From Usnea hakonensis (Eukaryota; Ascomycota; Lecanoromycetes; Lecanorales; Parmeliaceae), in contig BLJB01000545.1 in the NCBI GenBank assembly GCA_013423325.1, positions 1-21,394 of the forward strand: 21,394 bases of DNA, in the 5' to 3' direction. Below, piece after piece: positions 1 to 10,982 of the stretch. The notes beneath the pieces were generated by a model. That model saw nothing but the letters and a program-made list of their open reading frames with translations, was not told the DNA's origin and did no database searches. The position numbers were made by a program, and so were the translations under genes. Position 1 is the stretch's first letter, and every line of letters begins with the position of its first letter.

Positions 1-1
1 G

Positions 2-715
2 TAGCTAGGAATAAAGAAGAGGCTTAAATAAGATAACCGAAGGCAATATCTGAACCTAGAGATCATAGGAATTAGGTAGCTATCTAATAGCTATAAGGTA
101 AAAAAGTACTCGTCATTAGTACTGAACCTCTTAACCCTAGAGATAGTAGATACCCTAATACTAAACGGACTCGTTAAAGCGAAGGAAATGAAAGCTATAG
201 AGAGGTTCGACTAGGCGGCCTCCCTAACTAGGTACTATAAGTGCTAGGAATATAGTTATATCGCGAGAACGTACAAAAACGAAGTACGGTACGTAGAATA
301 CAATTAGACGCACGACACCCGAACATATATAATAGTAGTACCGGTAGCAGCCCCGGGATATACGGCGTATAGGAAGAAAGGCTATACCGTATATAATATA
401 GACTACTAGTTTAAGGCTAAGATAAAGAGATATATAGCGAGGAGGCTCGCGAAGAAAAGGCTATTCTACGGTTAATATTAATAGGAAACGAACGGCAAGG
501 GGAGCCAAGGAGGGGAGGGGGAGCCGAAGGCGAAGGAATCTATAGCCTCGATCTAAAGGAGTAGACCCGAAGAACTAAAAGCTATACTCCAAGAAAGGAT
601 TAAGGAGAGTACGAACTAGGGCCGGGGACTTAGCGAGGAGGAGTTAATCCAAATCCGGATTAAGATTACTAAGATTCAAGCTTTAGAGAAGGAAATCGTA
701 GTAGAAGGAATATAA
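2..715 (+). pseudogene. LINE-type ORF1 (gag-like zinc-knuckle protein), C-terminal part, RIP-damaged
   Basis: One frame (codons starting at 2, 5, 8...) runs from the left edge to TAA at 713-715, broken only by TAA/TAG of the kind RIP makes from CAA/CAG/TGG. It reads through a segment with LVLNLLTLEIVDTLILNGLV and then ERFD, as in ORF1 proteins of fungal Tad-like and I-like LINEs. Next come paired zinc knuckles around 235-335: YYKC-x-EY-x-YIARTY, then VRY-x2-Y-x3-HDTRTY, where several Tyr codons stand where Cys or His is expected (TGC to TAC, CAC to TAC). A third element follows with TAYRKKGY in place of a H-T-A-W...C motif. The C-terminus is basic and then Glu/Lys-rich. In LINEs this protein coats the RNA. 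The N-terminus lies outside the window. The identification rests on motif spacing only. No endonuclease or reverse transcriptase follows. Confidence 0.72.
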
Positions 716-940
716 GTAATAAAGAAACCCTAACGGAGGTATAACTAAAGTAGTATTCAGATCTATATATAGATAGCAATATATATATAGAGAAGTAGTA
801 AGGTTTTTCCCTAATGGCATATACGCAAGACGATGGTATCAAATGGTTTTCTTGCTACGAGTTGATAAGAGTCAAAGGATCCCGTAATTACCTTTCGAAG
901 TTTAGGTAGACACGACGTATAAATTCAAATTCAAAAAAAA
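716..940 (+). mobile_element. 3' untranslated end and A-rich tail of the LINE-like element
   Basis: This follows the ORF1 remnant and ends in AAATTCAAATTC plus eight A at 933-940. At 941 the sequence changes to copia copy D, which continues its alignment to copy B (near 14950) without a gap, so 940/941 is an insertion junction. Bases 716-800 are TA-rich and RIP-like and include the perfect palindrome ATCTATATATAGAT at 761-774. From about 805 CA and TG are normal, so the last 135 bp escaped RIP or have another origin. The A-rich tail fits target-primed insertion. A target-site duplication cannot be tested because the 5' end is outside the window. Confidence 0.6.
865..940 (+). repeat. 76-bp terminal segment, inverted identical copy at 21319-21394
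   Basis: Reverse-complementing 21319-21394 gives this segment base for base, including the run of eight A. Neither copy shows RIP. Both are read here as the 3' end of the same LINE family in opposite orientation. The second copy's tail runs on through TTCAAAATT before meeting copia copy A, so the tails differ in length. Confidence 0.9.
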
Positions 941-2699
941 GCTAAATAGTAATTTCTCTTATTCTAATCTCGATTTTTTTAGAAATAATTTTTATTAGAT
1001 AATCTAATTATATTAGTTTACTCTAAGAAATTAGATTTATAGATAGATTAGAAATATAGAGAATATTATTAAAAATTAAAAAATAATATTAGTTATTAAT
1101 ATTAAATTTAAATTTAATTTTATTTTTATTAATTAGCTTAAAAGATCTTCTAATTTCTCTAATTAATTAATAATTATTACTAGTTATAAGAGAATATATC
1201 TTAAAGACTAAATAGTTAGACGTTATATAGATTAAATAGTATAAGTTTAAACTCTATTATATTAGGAGTTTAGCGGGTTCTATAGATATAATAATAGTCT
1301 TTATAATATAGAATTCTAACTTCTTATTTTTAGAGAGTACTATTTTAGGGAGTACTATATAGTAGTTATATCTACTATAATCTTAATTAATATTAGAGTT
1401 AGAAGCTAAACTATCTTTACTATTAATATTATAGTAAATAGGGTTAATATCTTAATAAGACTTATAAGACTTTTTATAATAATTATAGTAATTATAATAA
1501 TTACTTTTTTAATTATAATTATTATAATATCTATAATCTCTATTATTATATTATTACTTATTATTATTATTTTAATTACGGCTCGATATTTATTTATATT
1601 AATTTATTCTACTCTTATATTTATTATAGATATAGTAGTTCTTTTTATAATTCTAATAGAACTTAACTAAGTATTAGATATAGATAGTATCTAGTTTTTT
1701 AACTATACTATTCTAGGACTTCTCGATTTTAAGAGTAGTTATAATATATACCTCTAATTATATTATTATTATCCCTAAAGTAGATTTAATATAACTAGCT
1801 AAAAAATTAATTATACTTTAAATAAATTATTATATTATATATTTAAAACCATAGATTATATCTTTATTAGTATTTATAGATTTATAGTTTTAGATATAGA
1901 TTAAAAAATAATTTTTATATTATTTTTTAAAATTTATATAAAAGAGAAAGATAAGAATATTATTATTAAAGCCTACTCTTTTATATATATTAATAATATT
2001 ATTATAAAGTTCCTTAAACTTTCTAGTATACTTAGTAATATTTATATAGTTCTAGAGCTTAAGAGTAAATAGCTAATAATAGAGGTTATTAAAAGTACTA
2101 AAACCTTTAGATTTATAATCGACTTTAATAGCTTTCTAGAGAAGATATATATTAATAATATAACCCTTATAATTATTATAGTAATTAATATCTAAATAAC
2201 TAAATATAGTATTATAGACTAAAAAGTATTTATTCTCCTATTTTTTAAAGCGGTTATTATAGATACTATTATTAAGCTTAAAAATAGAAGTTAATTAAAA
2301 TAATTTAGGTATAATATCTTCTAAAATAGTATTCCTTTTTATAATATTAGTATTCTTAATTTAATAAATATTAGTTTAAATAATTTTTACTAGAAAAATT
2401 AATTAAGATATAATAATATATTTCTATAATATAGTAGTAATAAAATAAATTTATATTTCTCGCTTTTATATCTAGTACCCTTTAAGATTTTTAAATTTAA
2501 TAATCTTTAATAAGACTAGTATTCTTATTAAATCGTTTTCTATAGCTTAATAATAATAAGGTATATAAGAATAATTTAACTTTATATCTAAATAAGTTAA
2601 TATTATTATATACGAAAAATATTAATTCCTTAATAAAGAATCTAGAAGTAGTTAGAGTAGACTCTCTAGATTTAGATAGATAATATATATCTTACTTAT
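941..2699 (-). pseudogene. Gag-pol remnant of copia copy D (gag to protease)
   Basis: This is the heavily RIP-mutated counterpart of the gag and protease part of copy B. Read on the minus strand from 2699 it keeps B's order: gag core, zinc knuckle (near 1640-1670), basic spacer, protease with Leu-Asn-Leu-Tyr-Tyr near 1220-1260 where B has LDSCY. Stops are dense and all TAA/TAG. Codon ATA at 2697-2699 matches ACG at 16687-16689 of B; both can derive from an ATG, which is why this point is proposed as the gag start. Gag packages the RNA and protease cuts the polyprotein. The frame is certainly dead, and the integrase, RT and RNase H of this copy are not in the window. Confidence 0.85.
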
Positions 2700-3925
2700 A
2701 TTCTAGGGCCTTCTAAATAAATTTACTAAACTAATTTAAAAATTAAATAGTAGCGTATCTATAAGATTCGCCCTTTCTAATAGTATTATATATATTAAGA
2801 TTATAGTAGTAATAAGGGAAATCTCATATAAGGATCTAATACTATTTATATTTATATAGCTAATTCTATTTAGAGATATAATAGACTCTATTTACTTCTT
2901 TATAATTAATAATAATTTAAACTTTCTATTTAGAAGTTAGTAGGAATTTAAATAAAGGCGAGGCCTACTAAGATTATATAGTTAATAGTTCGCTCGCTAT
3001 TAATAATTAGTAATTATAATAGCGGCTTAATAATTATAGTATAGTAATTAGAGATTTACTAATATCTAGTTTAATATAATAAGTAGTTAGATTAAGAGCT
3101 ATAATTATAAGATATCTTATATCTTATTTATAAATTAATAATAGAATTAATAATATAGTATTAGTAGCTAAATAGCGCCTTTCGACTATTTAAAAGTATT
3201 AGAAAGAGATTATAAAAAAGGATTAGTAATATAAAAATAATTTATAATTAATTACTTAATATTCTTTTAGATATAATAATAGTCTAAGTAGCTTTTAGAT
3301 AGTAATTTAATAATAGTAATATTTTTCGACTTATTTTAAAATATTAGAATAAATAGTTATAAGAGATTATCTAGAATAATTAATAAAATAAAATTAACTT
3401 CTCGCTCTTATAATCAATTATTTAGAGTTTTAAAAGTATATAATAGCTATTTAATTTAATTAGATTACTTAGTAACTTAATAATACCAAAAATAGATAGA
3501 GTAAATATAGTTTTAAATACTCTCGAGCCTTATAATAGTAATATAGAGTAAGCGAGTATAATCTATATAATTTAGATAGTCTAAAAAAACTTTATAAAGT
3601 TATAATAATATCTAATTAATATAATCTATAGGCGGAATAGTATTTTTTAGTAGATAATTATTAGCTAATATTAACGCGTAACCCGGTTACGGCTAAACTA
3701 AAGATTATAGTATAATTTATATATTTTTAGAATTAAATTAATCCCTATATTCTTTCTATAGCCTAATAGACTATTTCTAGTATAGTATTAATTTTTATAT
3801 TTAGATATATCCCGACTAATAAATAATATAGCTAGTAATTTATTTAGCCCTTTTTAGAACTCTTATTATAAGCTAATAGATATAATATAAAGTAAAAGGA
3901 TTACTAAAATAATACCCTATAATCC
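2700..3925 (-). other. 5' leader of copia copy D
   Basis: About 1.2 kb of untranslated leader between primer site and gag, aligning to B 16690-18208. I see no coding potential. It lacks the 299-bp block found in B at 16931-17229 and keeps a single copy of the junction sequence (AAGTTAG ending at 2940), so it preserves the state before insertion. Confidence 0.7.
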
Positions 3926-3937
3926 GGGCTTATAATC
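3926..3937 (-). promoter_or_regulatory. Primer-binding site of copia copy D
   Basis: Plus strand GGGCTTATAATC abuts the LTR. It is the RIP-mutated form of GGGCTCATAACC in B, which matches the anticodon region of fungal initiator tRNA-Met. Confidence 0.7.
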
Positions 3938-4082
3938 TAGTAAAAATAGGTATATAGAATACTTATTTCTTAGTTAATTAATTATAGAAGCATAAGAAAT
4001 ATACAAGACTATTTACAAAATACCAAGGCGCCAAGGTTACGTGACGAAGTCACGTGACTCGGCAAACCTTCCTATTTTGACA
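3938..4082 (-). repeat. 5' LTR of copia copy D
   Basis: About 145 bp, ending on the plus strand with CCTATTTTGACA (minus strand TGTCAAAATAGG). It aligns to both LTRs of B. The outer (U3) half keeps its CA/TG sites and one intact GTCACGTGAC (4049-4058), while the inner half is strongly mutated. Confidence 0.9.
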
Positions 4083-4274
4083 CCCTAGAATAGTATAATT
4101 AAAGAATTAGATATAGTCTATATTTAGCGCTTAATTAAGTATTATTAGAATTATAAAAAGAATTACTATACTTATAATAAATATAAGGGTAGATTAACGC
4201 GTAAGCGAAATTTAAGTTATAGTTATAATAATAATAAAGATTATAGATACTATAATAATTATAATTAAAAGAGT

Positions 4275-4373
4275 AATTATTATAATTATTATAATTATTA
4301 TAATTATTATAATTATTATAATTATTATAATTATTATAATTATTATAATTATTATAATTATTATAATTATTAT
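4275..4373 (+). repeat. 9-bp tandem repeat, 11 units, in gag of copy A
   Basis: AATTATTAT repeats perfectly 11 times in the gag frame (Asn-Tyr-Tyr now). The matching place in B (about 15475-15500) has only about three units reading Asp-Arg-His/Tyr. RIP of GAT-CGC-TAT gives AAT-TAT-TAT, so the ancestral unit was probably Asp-Arg-Tyr. Replication slippage is the likely cause of the length change. Confidence 0.88.
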
Positions 4374-5564
4374 AAAAAGTCTTATAAGCCTTATTAGAAA
4401 ATTAACTCTATTTACTATAATATTATTAGTAAAGGTAGTTCGGCTTCTAATTCTAATACTAATTAGAATTATAATAGATATAACTATTATATTACTATAC
4501 TCCCTAAAAATAAAAAGCTAGAATCTTATATTATAGAGATTATCACTATTATTATATTTATAGAAACTACTAAACTTCTAATAAGGTAGGGTTTAGACTT
4601 ATATTATTTAATCTATATAATACCTAATTATTTAGTTTTTAAGATATATACTCTTACTATTAGTAAGGATTACTAGTTAATTAGGAAAATTAGAGAATCC
4701 CTCTATCTAGTTAATAAAGGAAAAATTAAAATTAAAATTAATATTAATAACTAATATTATCTATTAATTTTTAATAATATACTTTATATCTCTAATTTAT
4801 CTATAAACCTAATTTTTAAAAGTAAATTAATATAATTAGATTATTTAATAAAAATTATCTTTAGAGAAATTAAGATTAGGGTAAAAGAAATTACTACTTA
4901 ATTTATTAATAATAATATTTATTAATTTAATATATAGGAGAATAATTTTAAGCTAGAACTAATTATATTAGTTCTAATATTAAAGTAAGTCTCTAAATTT
5001 TATTTATCTCTAAAAAAGAAATCTTATTTAGTTATAGTAATTATTAATTTTATAAAAGACCTAATTATCTTCTTTATATTTATTAAAAAGTATTTCTATA
5101 GCTCTCGTTATAAGTTTAACTTAAATATTAGCTCTATATCTAATTATAATAGCTTAAATTTAAAGTTAGCTTTAGATTTAACTTTAGATTTAATTTTATA
5201 TTTAGATTTAGATTCGAATTTTAACTCTAAAATTTCTAACTATAATAATAAATTATAAAAAAGATAAAAATATAAATCTAATTCTAAAATTATAGCTTAT
5301 TATTATTATTATCTAGAATACTTTAAAAATATATAATAGCTCGAATATTATAATATTAATCTATTAAAAGAGGTTATAAATAAAATATCTTATATATCTT
5401 ATATTATTAAAAAGATATAATAAATTAGATATATTTTTTATATTTATTTTAGTAGATAATATTTAGACTTTATTTATAATAATCTTAATATAATAGAGGA
5501 AATTAAATTTAATTTTAAATATTTTATTACCTTTTTTAATAATTATATAAAGATTTTTAAAAAA

Positions 5565-5569
5565 GAAAT
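5565..5569. repeat. Target-site duplication GAAAT of element C, left copy
   Basis: Five bases directly before the TGTC of C's 5' LTR, repeated at 20311-20315 after C's 3' LTR. Dropping C plus one copy makes A's integrase align to B without a gap. Confidence 0.95.
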
Positions 5570-5708
5570 TGTCAAAATAGGCAAATTAGCCGAGTCACGT
5601 GACTTCGTCACATGCTTGGCGCCTTAGCATTTTGTAAATAGTCTTACGCAATCCACTTTCCTTCTAGATAGTTAACTAATACGAAGTACTCTTCCTATAA
5701 TTTTAATA
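5570..5708 (+). repeat. 5' LTR of element C
   Basis: 139 bp from TGTCAAAATAGG to TTTTAATA. The first 85 bp resemble the B-family LTR (CACGTG box at 5596-5601, TTGGCGCC, GTAAATAGTCTT); the rest does not. The outer half shows little RIP, while its 3' partner has lost the CACGTG boxes. Confidence 0.94.
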
Positions 5709-5720
5709 GATTATAAGCCC
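5709..5720 (+). promoter_or_regulatory. Primer-binding site of element C
   Basis: GATTATAAGCCC immediately after the LTR, RIP-altered from GGTTATGAGCCC, the same initiator tRNA-Met anticodon-region match as in B. Confidence 0.7.
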
Positions 5721-6700
5721 GGCTTTATAGGGCGACTATCTTATTCTCTTTATATTACTTAGTAGTATTCTAAGTATAATTCGTATTATCTCGATATCGA
5801 GTTAAGGAATTAAGACCTAAGAAAGAATTACTAATAACCTCTAAAATATAGATAAGTCTACCTTATAATAGTTATTATTCCTCTAGGACTTAATCGTTTA
5901 GGACCGCTTCCTCGAAAGTAGTTATATACTTAAAATATATAATTTTTAATATCGTTCTAGACTAAATTATAGCCTAACGTCTCTCTAACTAATTAAGTAT
6001 TACCCGCTAAGGGCCTAAGATAAGTACTAGCTTCTAAGGAAGAGTACTAATACTACGTAAAGACTTCTTACTCTCTTATAATCTTATTATTAATATCTAT
6101 AATTAAGTACTTAGTATTTAAATTAGTCTATAGTATCTAGTCTCTTATAGGTACTTAATAACGATATTTTTCTATATCTCTTAGTAAACTCTATTAATTC
6201 GCCGAGATCGGAACCCCCTAAATAGAGATTTCTTAGTATTAAAAAACCCCTTAATAGCTATCTAAATTTTTATTATAGATCCTATAGATCTTACGGCTAA
6301 ATCCCTAAGAAAGTCGATATACTATTATAATCGACTAAGAAAGCCGATATACTAATATAATTAGTTTAGTAATCGGCGGAGAAATATCTATATCTAGCCT
6401 AAGACGGTACTACTATCTCTTAAAGATCGCTCTATAACTTTATATATTCTTACGGACTAGTTAAGTCTATAGCGTAACCGGAGTCTCCCTCGATTATATA
6501 CTATTAATCGGATATTCCTCTAGCGAATTTAATCGATCTCGATTAGAAGAGTTAGATATAAATAGAGGCTATTTTCTTCTAAATTATAGAACTTCTAGCT
6601 ATACTAGTCCCTAACTTCTATAAATCTAACTTTAAAGCTAAAGTTAAAAGCTCTACTAATCTAGACCCTATTTTTTATATAAATAGGGCTATTATTATAT
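5721..6700 (+). other. 5' leader of element C
   Basis: About 1 kb without recognisable coding sequence, RIP-like but less AT-rich than A and D. It holds a 30-bp tandem duplication at 6305-6334 and 6335-6364 (CTAAGAAAGYCGATATACTA...). The leader-gag boundary is approximate. Confidence 0.55.
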
Positions 6701-9700
6701 ATTATTATTCTAAATATAGAAATTTTCTATATTTATTTAAGGATCTTAAGACTTCTCCCTATATATTTAATTTAGATAGTAATAATAGTTATTAAGATCT
6801 AGAAGAGTCTCTTTCTAAGGACTCTAGTTTAGGTACTAGTATCAAGTTACTTAATCCTTCTAGTAATACTAATCTTTTTAATCTTTATACTAAATCTATT
6901 CTATTAGAGTCGCCCTTATTCTCTTTTTTCTTATCTTCTTTAGTTTCCTTTATACTTTTATTATCCCTATCCTTCTTAGAGTCTTCTTATTTATTATAGA
7001 GGCTAATTTATTAACTACGAGGTCCTTAGGGAGCTTTCTATTTATATTTATTATAATCCTTAAGATTCCTAAATAGTACTCGAAGTAGATCGAAAGAGTC
7101 TTAGACTTCCTTATCCTTAATAACCTTCGGCTAGAAAACCCTAGTATAACGATTATTACGAAAGTATATATAGTTATTTAAAATAGACTCGGATATACTA
7201 ATCGCTAAGATATTAAGGTAATAATTAAGTTAGAGCCGATACTAGACTTAATTACCCGAAACTTTAAGTCGAAAGGGTCTAGAGTATATATTAAACTTAT
7301 TCGCTAGCTATACTCTTTTACTCTATTTAGTAGTATTGTTAAAGATATTATAAATTATATAAATTAGTTTTAATAAATTAATATTATAATTATTAATCTC
7401 TATAAGTTATTTAAACTTCTTTAGGCCTACCTTATTTAATTATACCTAATTAGGCTCGAAGATACCTATAGTATTTTTTAGATATCTTATATCTAAGTAT
7501 ATATCTTCTATAGTAATAGTATCTATACTTTCCGGGAGGTTACTCTAGCTACTATAAATAAGGAAAAATATATATAGGTCTACTGAAATAAAGCCTATAT
7601 TATAATAGTTACTACTAAAGTAAAATTATTCTTAACCTTAAATAAGCCTCGAGATATATATAGTTACTATAAGAAGTTTAGAAAGAAAGATAAATACGCT
7701 ATATTTAAATACTAGATATTATACCCTTATCTAAAGTCTAAAAAATTTAAGACTAAGGCTAAAAAGGCCGCTTCGACTATAAAGATAATTACCGCTAAGG
7801 CCTAAAAGAGTAAGAAATATAAGCTTAATAAGAATAAAGATAATAAAAAAGAAGAGGTTTACCTTAACTTTATTTATATCTCTAGGATTCCTATTTATAA
7901 TACTTTTTACTATTACTCCTCTTATTTCTTTTAAGGTTATTAGAACTTGTACCTAGCTATAGATATCTATATATTTATAGCTAGTCTAGCTCTAAATCTT
8001 TTAGAATTATATATTATTAATAGTAGTTATAGTTAAAGCGCGTCCTAAAATAAGGCTAACTTTATTAAAATTAAATCGTACTTCGGCCCTTAAATTAAAG
8101 GTATTAGTAGCTAAATAGTTATATCTAAAGATATTAAAATAATTAAGCTTAAATATATTATCTCTAGTATATATAAATCCCTCTTTATTTCTAGTATCCT
8201 CTTTATACCCTCTCTAGATATTAATTTACTATCTACTATATAACTCTTAGATCTAGATATCTCTTTTAGTCTTATTAGAAAGTACTATTAGCTCTTAGCT
8301 AAAGATATTACCTTTACTATTACTCGTATCTATAAGCTATTTACCCTAGATCTATAGAACCCCCTAGTAGCTCTTAATACTTATAGTATCCTTAATATAT
8401 CTATTAAATAATATTAGTATATATAAATAAGGTATCTAGATTAATAAAATATAGAGAAATTACCCTTAATTATTATCGAGATTAATTTCTCTTACGAAAT
8501 TAAAGAAGAGTATACTTATAAAAGCTATATTATAGGACGCTATAAGACTATCCTTTAGACCTTATCTATAGTAATATTATTAGGCCTATTTACCCTATCG
8601 GGTTTAATAGTACTAGATACTTTATTATCTAGCGAGATAACGATACTAAGTTTATTAATATTAATATACTTAAATTCTAGGGAGAGGTATTTAAGTCCTT
8701 TAAGAGATTTAAAGCTAGGCGCGAGCGAGATAACTATAAGATCTATCGCCTTCGTATTAATAATAGAGGCGAATATATTAAAAAGGTCTTTAGTAATTTT
8801 CTTACTAAAGAAGGTATTATTTATAAGTCTATTATTCCTAGAAATCCCTAGTAAAATAGTAAAGCTAAATAATTTAGGTAGATACTTTTTAGATACTTAT
8901 ACTTAATACTTATTAGCTTTAGTCTTTTTTATAACTTATAGTCTAAAGTCCTTTAGACGGCTAATTATCTATATATACGAAGCCTTATTATAGGCCTAGA
9001 CGTTACTCTAATTAAAATCTTTACTAGTAATTAACTAGACTTCTTTTATCTTTAGATAATTAGCTCCTATACCTAGATAATAAATTATATCTAGAAAAAG
9101 CTTAAAGATAGAAGTAAGCGTTATTATTTAGTAAATTATAAAGGCGAGAGTATCTATTAACTCTAGTACCCTAAAGATAGTAAAATTATTAGATCTAGCT
9201 CTTATTATATATAAGAGAAACGCCCTCGTTTTATACCTAATTAGAACGAGCCTATTAAGGACTTATTTAGTATTAAGCGGTAATAACTCTAGCTAGCTTT
9301 AAGGGAGATATTAAAAAAGCTTACTACTATTAATATTATTTATACTAATTCCTTTAATATACTAGCTCCTACTCTTACTTCTATATCTAAATTAGAAGTA
9401 TCTTTCCCGATTATCTATATTTTACTAATAATTATTTATACTCCCTCGTCTCCTAATATTTTAGAAAAAGATAATTCTAATATAGAATTAATTATAAAAG
9501 CTCTAAAGGACTATCTTAATCTATATATTCCTAATATATATAATCTATTTCTAGATTCTCTTACTCTTCTAGCCCTAGTAGCTTAAAATAAGCTCTATAA
9601 ACTATAAATATGTACTAAAGCTATACGAGATTACTATAAAGTAGAATAGTAAATAGCTATATTAGAGGAATTCTTATCCTTTATTAAAAATAAGATTTAG

Positions 9701-10824
9701 ATATTTACTAAACTCCCTATAAATTATAATATCCTTATAGAAAAATAGATATATACGTTTAAGCGGGGCCTAGTTATAGGGGAGATCCTATAATATAAGG
9801 CTTACTAGGTAGTTCGAGGCTTTTAATAATAAGAAGGACTTAATTATAATAAGACTTTTACCTCGGTTATTAAATCTATAAGTTATAAGGCTATCTTTAC
9901 CCTAGCTACTATATTAGATTAGAAGATTAAATAAATTATATTAAAATAGCTTTTCTATATAGCGCTATTAAGAAAGACCTCTATATAGAGTAATCTACTA
10001 GAATAATAGATAATACGAAATATATCTATAAGCTTAATAAGGCTCTATATAGTCTAAAGTAAGGTCCCTATATATAGTATAATACCCTTATAAAGTTCTT
10101 AAGATTACTAGGATTTCTTCTAATTAATATTAATTTTAGTATCTTTATTAATAAGAAGATCTATATTATTATTACTATCTATATAGATAATCTTCTTATT
10201 ATTAATAAAGACTATATTAAAATCTAGACTATTAAATTAGAGCTTAATAGGCGTTTTTATATAAAAGATCTCGGGCTATATATCTTCTACTTAGGAATAG
10301 TTATTACTCGAGATTAATTAAATCGAATTCTTCGTCTTAATTAGGTAGACTATATAAAGTAGATATTTAGAAGATTTAATATATAGGAGTCTAAACTATA
10401 ACTTACTTCTATAGATATATCTACTAAACTCTTAAAAGTAGAGGATAATTATATTACCCTTATAAATTTCCGGGTCTGATATTAATTAGCTATTAAGTCT
10501 TTAATATATACTATATTAGAAATACGCCCTAATATTATATATATTATCTTTATAGTTAGCCGTTATAGCTTAAATCCTATAGAGTAATACTAGGCTACTA
10601 TTAAGTATATCTTTTAATACTTAAGGGGTACTATAGGTCTATATCTTATATTTAAGGGTCCTCTATAGTAGGTCTTTAATTTTACTAATATTAATTAGGC
10701 TAGTAATTATAATACTCGATAATTAACTTCGAAATATATATTTAATATTAGAAGTAGAGCTATTAGTTAATCTTTAAAATAATAATCTATAGTTACTCTA
10801 TCTACTTATAAAGCTAAATATATT
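6701..10824 (+). pseudogene. Element C gag-pol, up to the insertion of B
   Basis: A RIP-broken copia polyprotein whose gag start is not resolved. A gag-like helical segment lies around 7220-7500. A zinc knuckle near 7659-7712 (YSYYKK...KYAIFKY, Tyr for Cys/His) is followed by YPYLKSKKF, typical of copia knuckles. Protease is at about 8004-8260, with IINSSYSQSAS where IIDSGCS is expected (DSG at 8019-8027). Integrase lies near 8585-8870 (RINNRGEYIKKVF, then NP-x2-NSKAK). RT spans about 9690-10330, with LNKALYSLK and YIDN at 10180-10191 for the catalytic YVDD. RNase H begins near 10560 and stops at STYKAKYI, where B is inserted. Frame phases differ between protease, integrase and RT, so indels add to RIP. 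Confidence 0.85.
10820..10824. repeat. Target-site duplication ATATT of element B, left copy
   Basis: ATATT directly before B's outer LTR, repeated at 18367-18371. With one copy removed, codon ATT at 10822-10824 runs in frame into AGG at 18372. Confidence 0.95.
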
Positions 10825-10970
10825 TGTTGAAAGTAGGTATGTGGAGCACTTGTTTTATTGGTTGATTGATTCTGGAAGTACAAGAAATGTGCAAGACTAT
10901 TTACAAAATGCCAAGGCGCCAAGGTCACGTGACGAAGTCACGTGACTCGGTAAACCTTCCTATTTTGACA
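10825..10970 (-). repeat. 3' LTR of element B
   Basis: Plus strand TGTTGAAAGTAGG...TATTTTGACA; on the element's own strand TGTCAAAATAGG...CTTTCAACA, with the usual TG...CA ends. It shows no RIP. It should carry promoter signals in its U3 half and a polyadenylation site, neither proven here. Confidence 0.95.
10924..10946. promoter_or_regulatory. Double CACGTG box in the LTR
   Basis: Two palindromic GTCACGTGAC decamers separated by three bases. CACGTG is the core site of bHLH factors such as Cbf1 or Pho4 in fungi. Its position in U3 suggests an enhancer. The same pair is at 18320-18342; D has one intact and one mutated box (4036-4058), and C's 5' LTR has one intact (5594-5603) and one altered. 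Confidence 0.6.
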
Positions 10971-10982
10971 CTCCCACTCGAG
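10971..10982 (-). promoter_or_regulatory. Polypurine tract of element B
   Basis: CTCGAGTGGGAG on the minus strand, ending exactly at the LTR start. It is the expected plus-strand primer. Element C has the RIP-altered CTCGAGTAGGAG at 20160-20171. Confidence 0.8.

Larger units (their letters stand above)
941..4082 (-). mobile_element. Copia copy D: 5' LTR to protease, truncated by the LINE
   Basis: The whole span aligns in order and orientation to 14950-18366 of copy B, at far lower GC, with nearly all differences C-to-T or G-to-A. On the minus strand it runs 5' LTR, primer site, leader, gag, zinc knuckle, start of protease. It is cut at 941 by the LINE tail, so the rest of D and its 3' LTR should lie left of the window. 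It sits inside the gag of copy A: the A alignment to B begins at 4083, directly after D's LTR. The expected duplication would be CCCTA (4083-4087), but its partner is outside the window. Confidence 0.9.
4083..5569 (+). pseudogene. Copia copy A gag-pol remnant, left part (gag C-terminus to integrase start)
   Basis: A single frame (codons at positions divisible by 3) aligns to the minus-strand gag-pol of copy B, with stops only TAA/TAG. It begins inside gag just after D's LTR. In order: zinc knuckle from about 4140 (YY-x-NYKKNYYTYNKY, Cys and His turned to Tyr); a basic spacer grown into an 11-unit repeat; protease near 4590-4860 with LDLYY at the active site; an acidic Ser/Asp-type linker near 5100-5290; the pre-integrase segment; and the start of integrase (LDFIYNNL, matching LDLIHSDL of B). 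At 5569 it is split by element C and resumes at 20316. It is strongly AT-rich and looks oldest in the stack. Its 5' end lies to the left, beyond D and the LINE. Confidence 0.88.

Noticed and set aside
3985..4082. CACGTG-containing segments as dispersed MITEs (also near 5570, 10880, 18290, 20180)
   Set aside because: Each is an LTR part, with primer site or polypurine tract next to it and target duplications where testable.
4260..4380. Regular repeat as a CRISPR array
   Set aside because: The units are 9 bp, perfectly tandem, without spacers, and in frame within gag.
941..5569. AT-rich block as a centromere core or mitochondrial DNA
   Set aside because: It aligns base by base to copia copy B with RIP-type changes.
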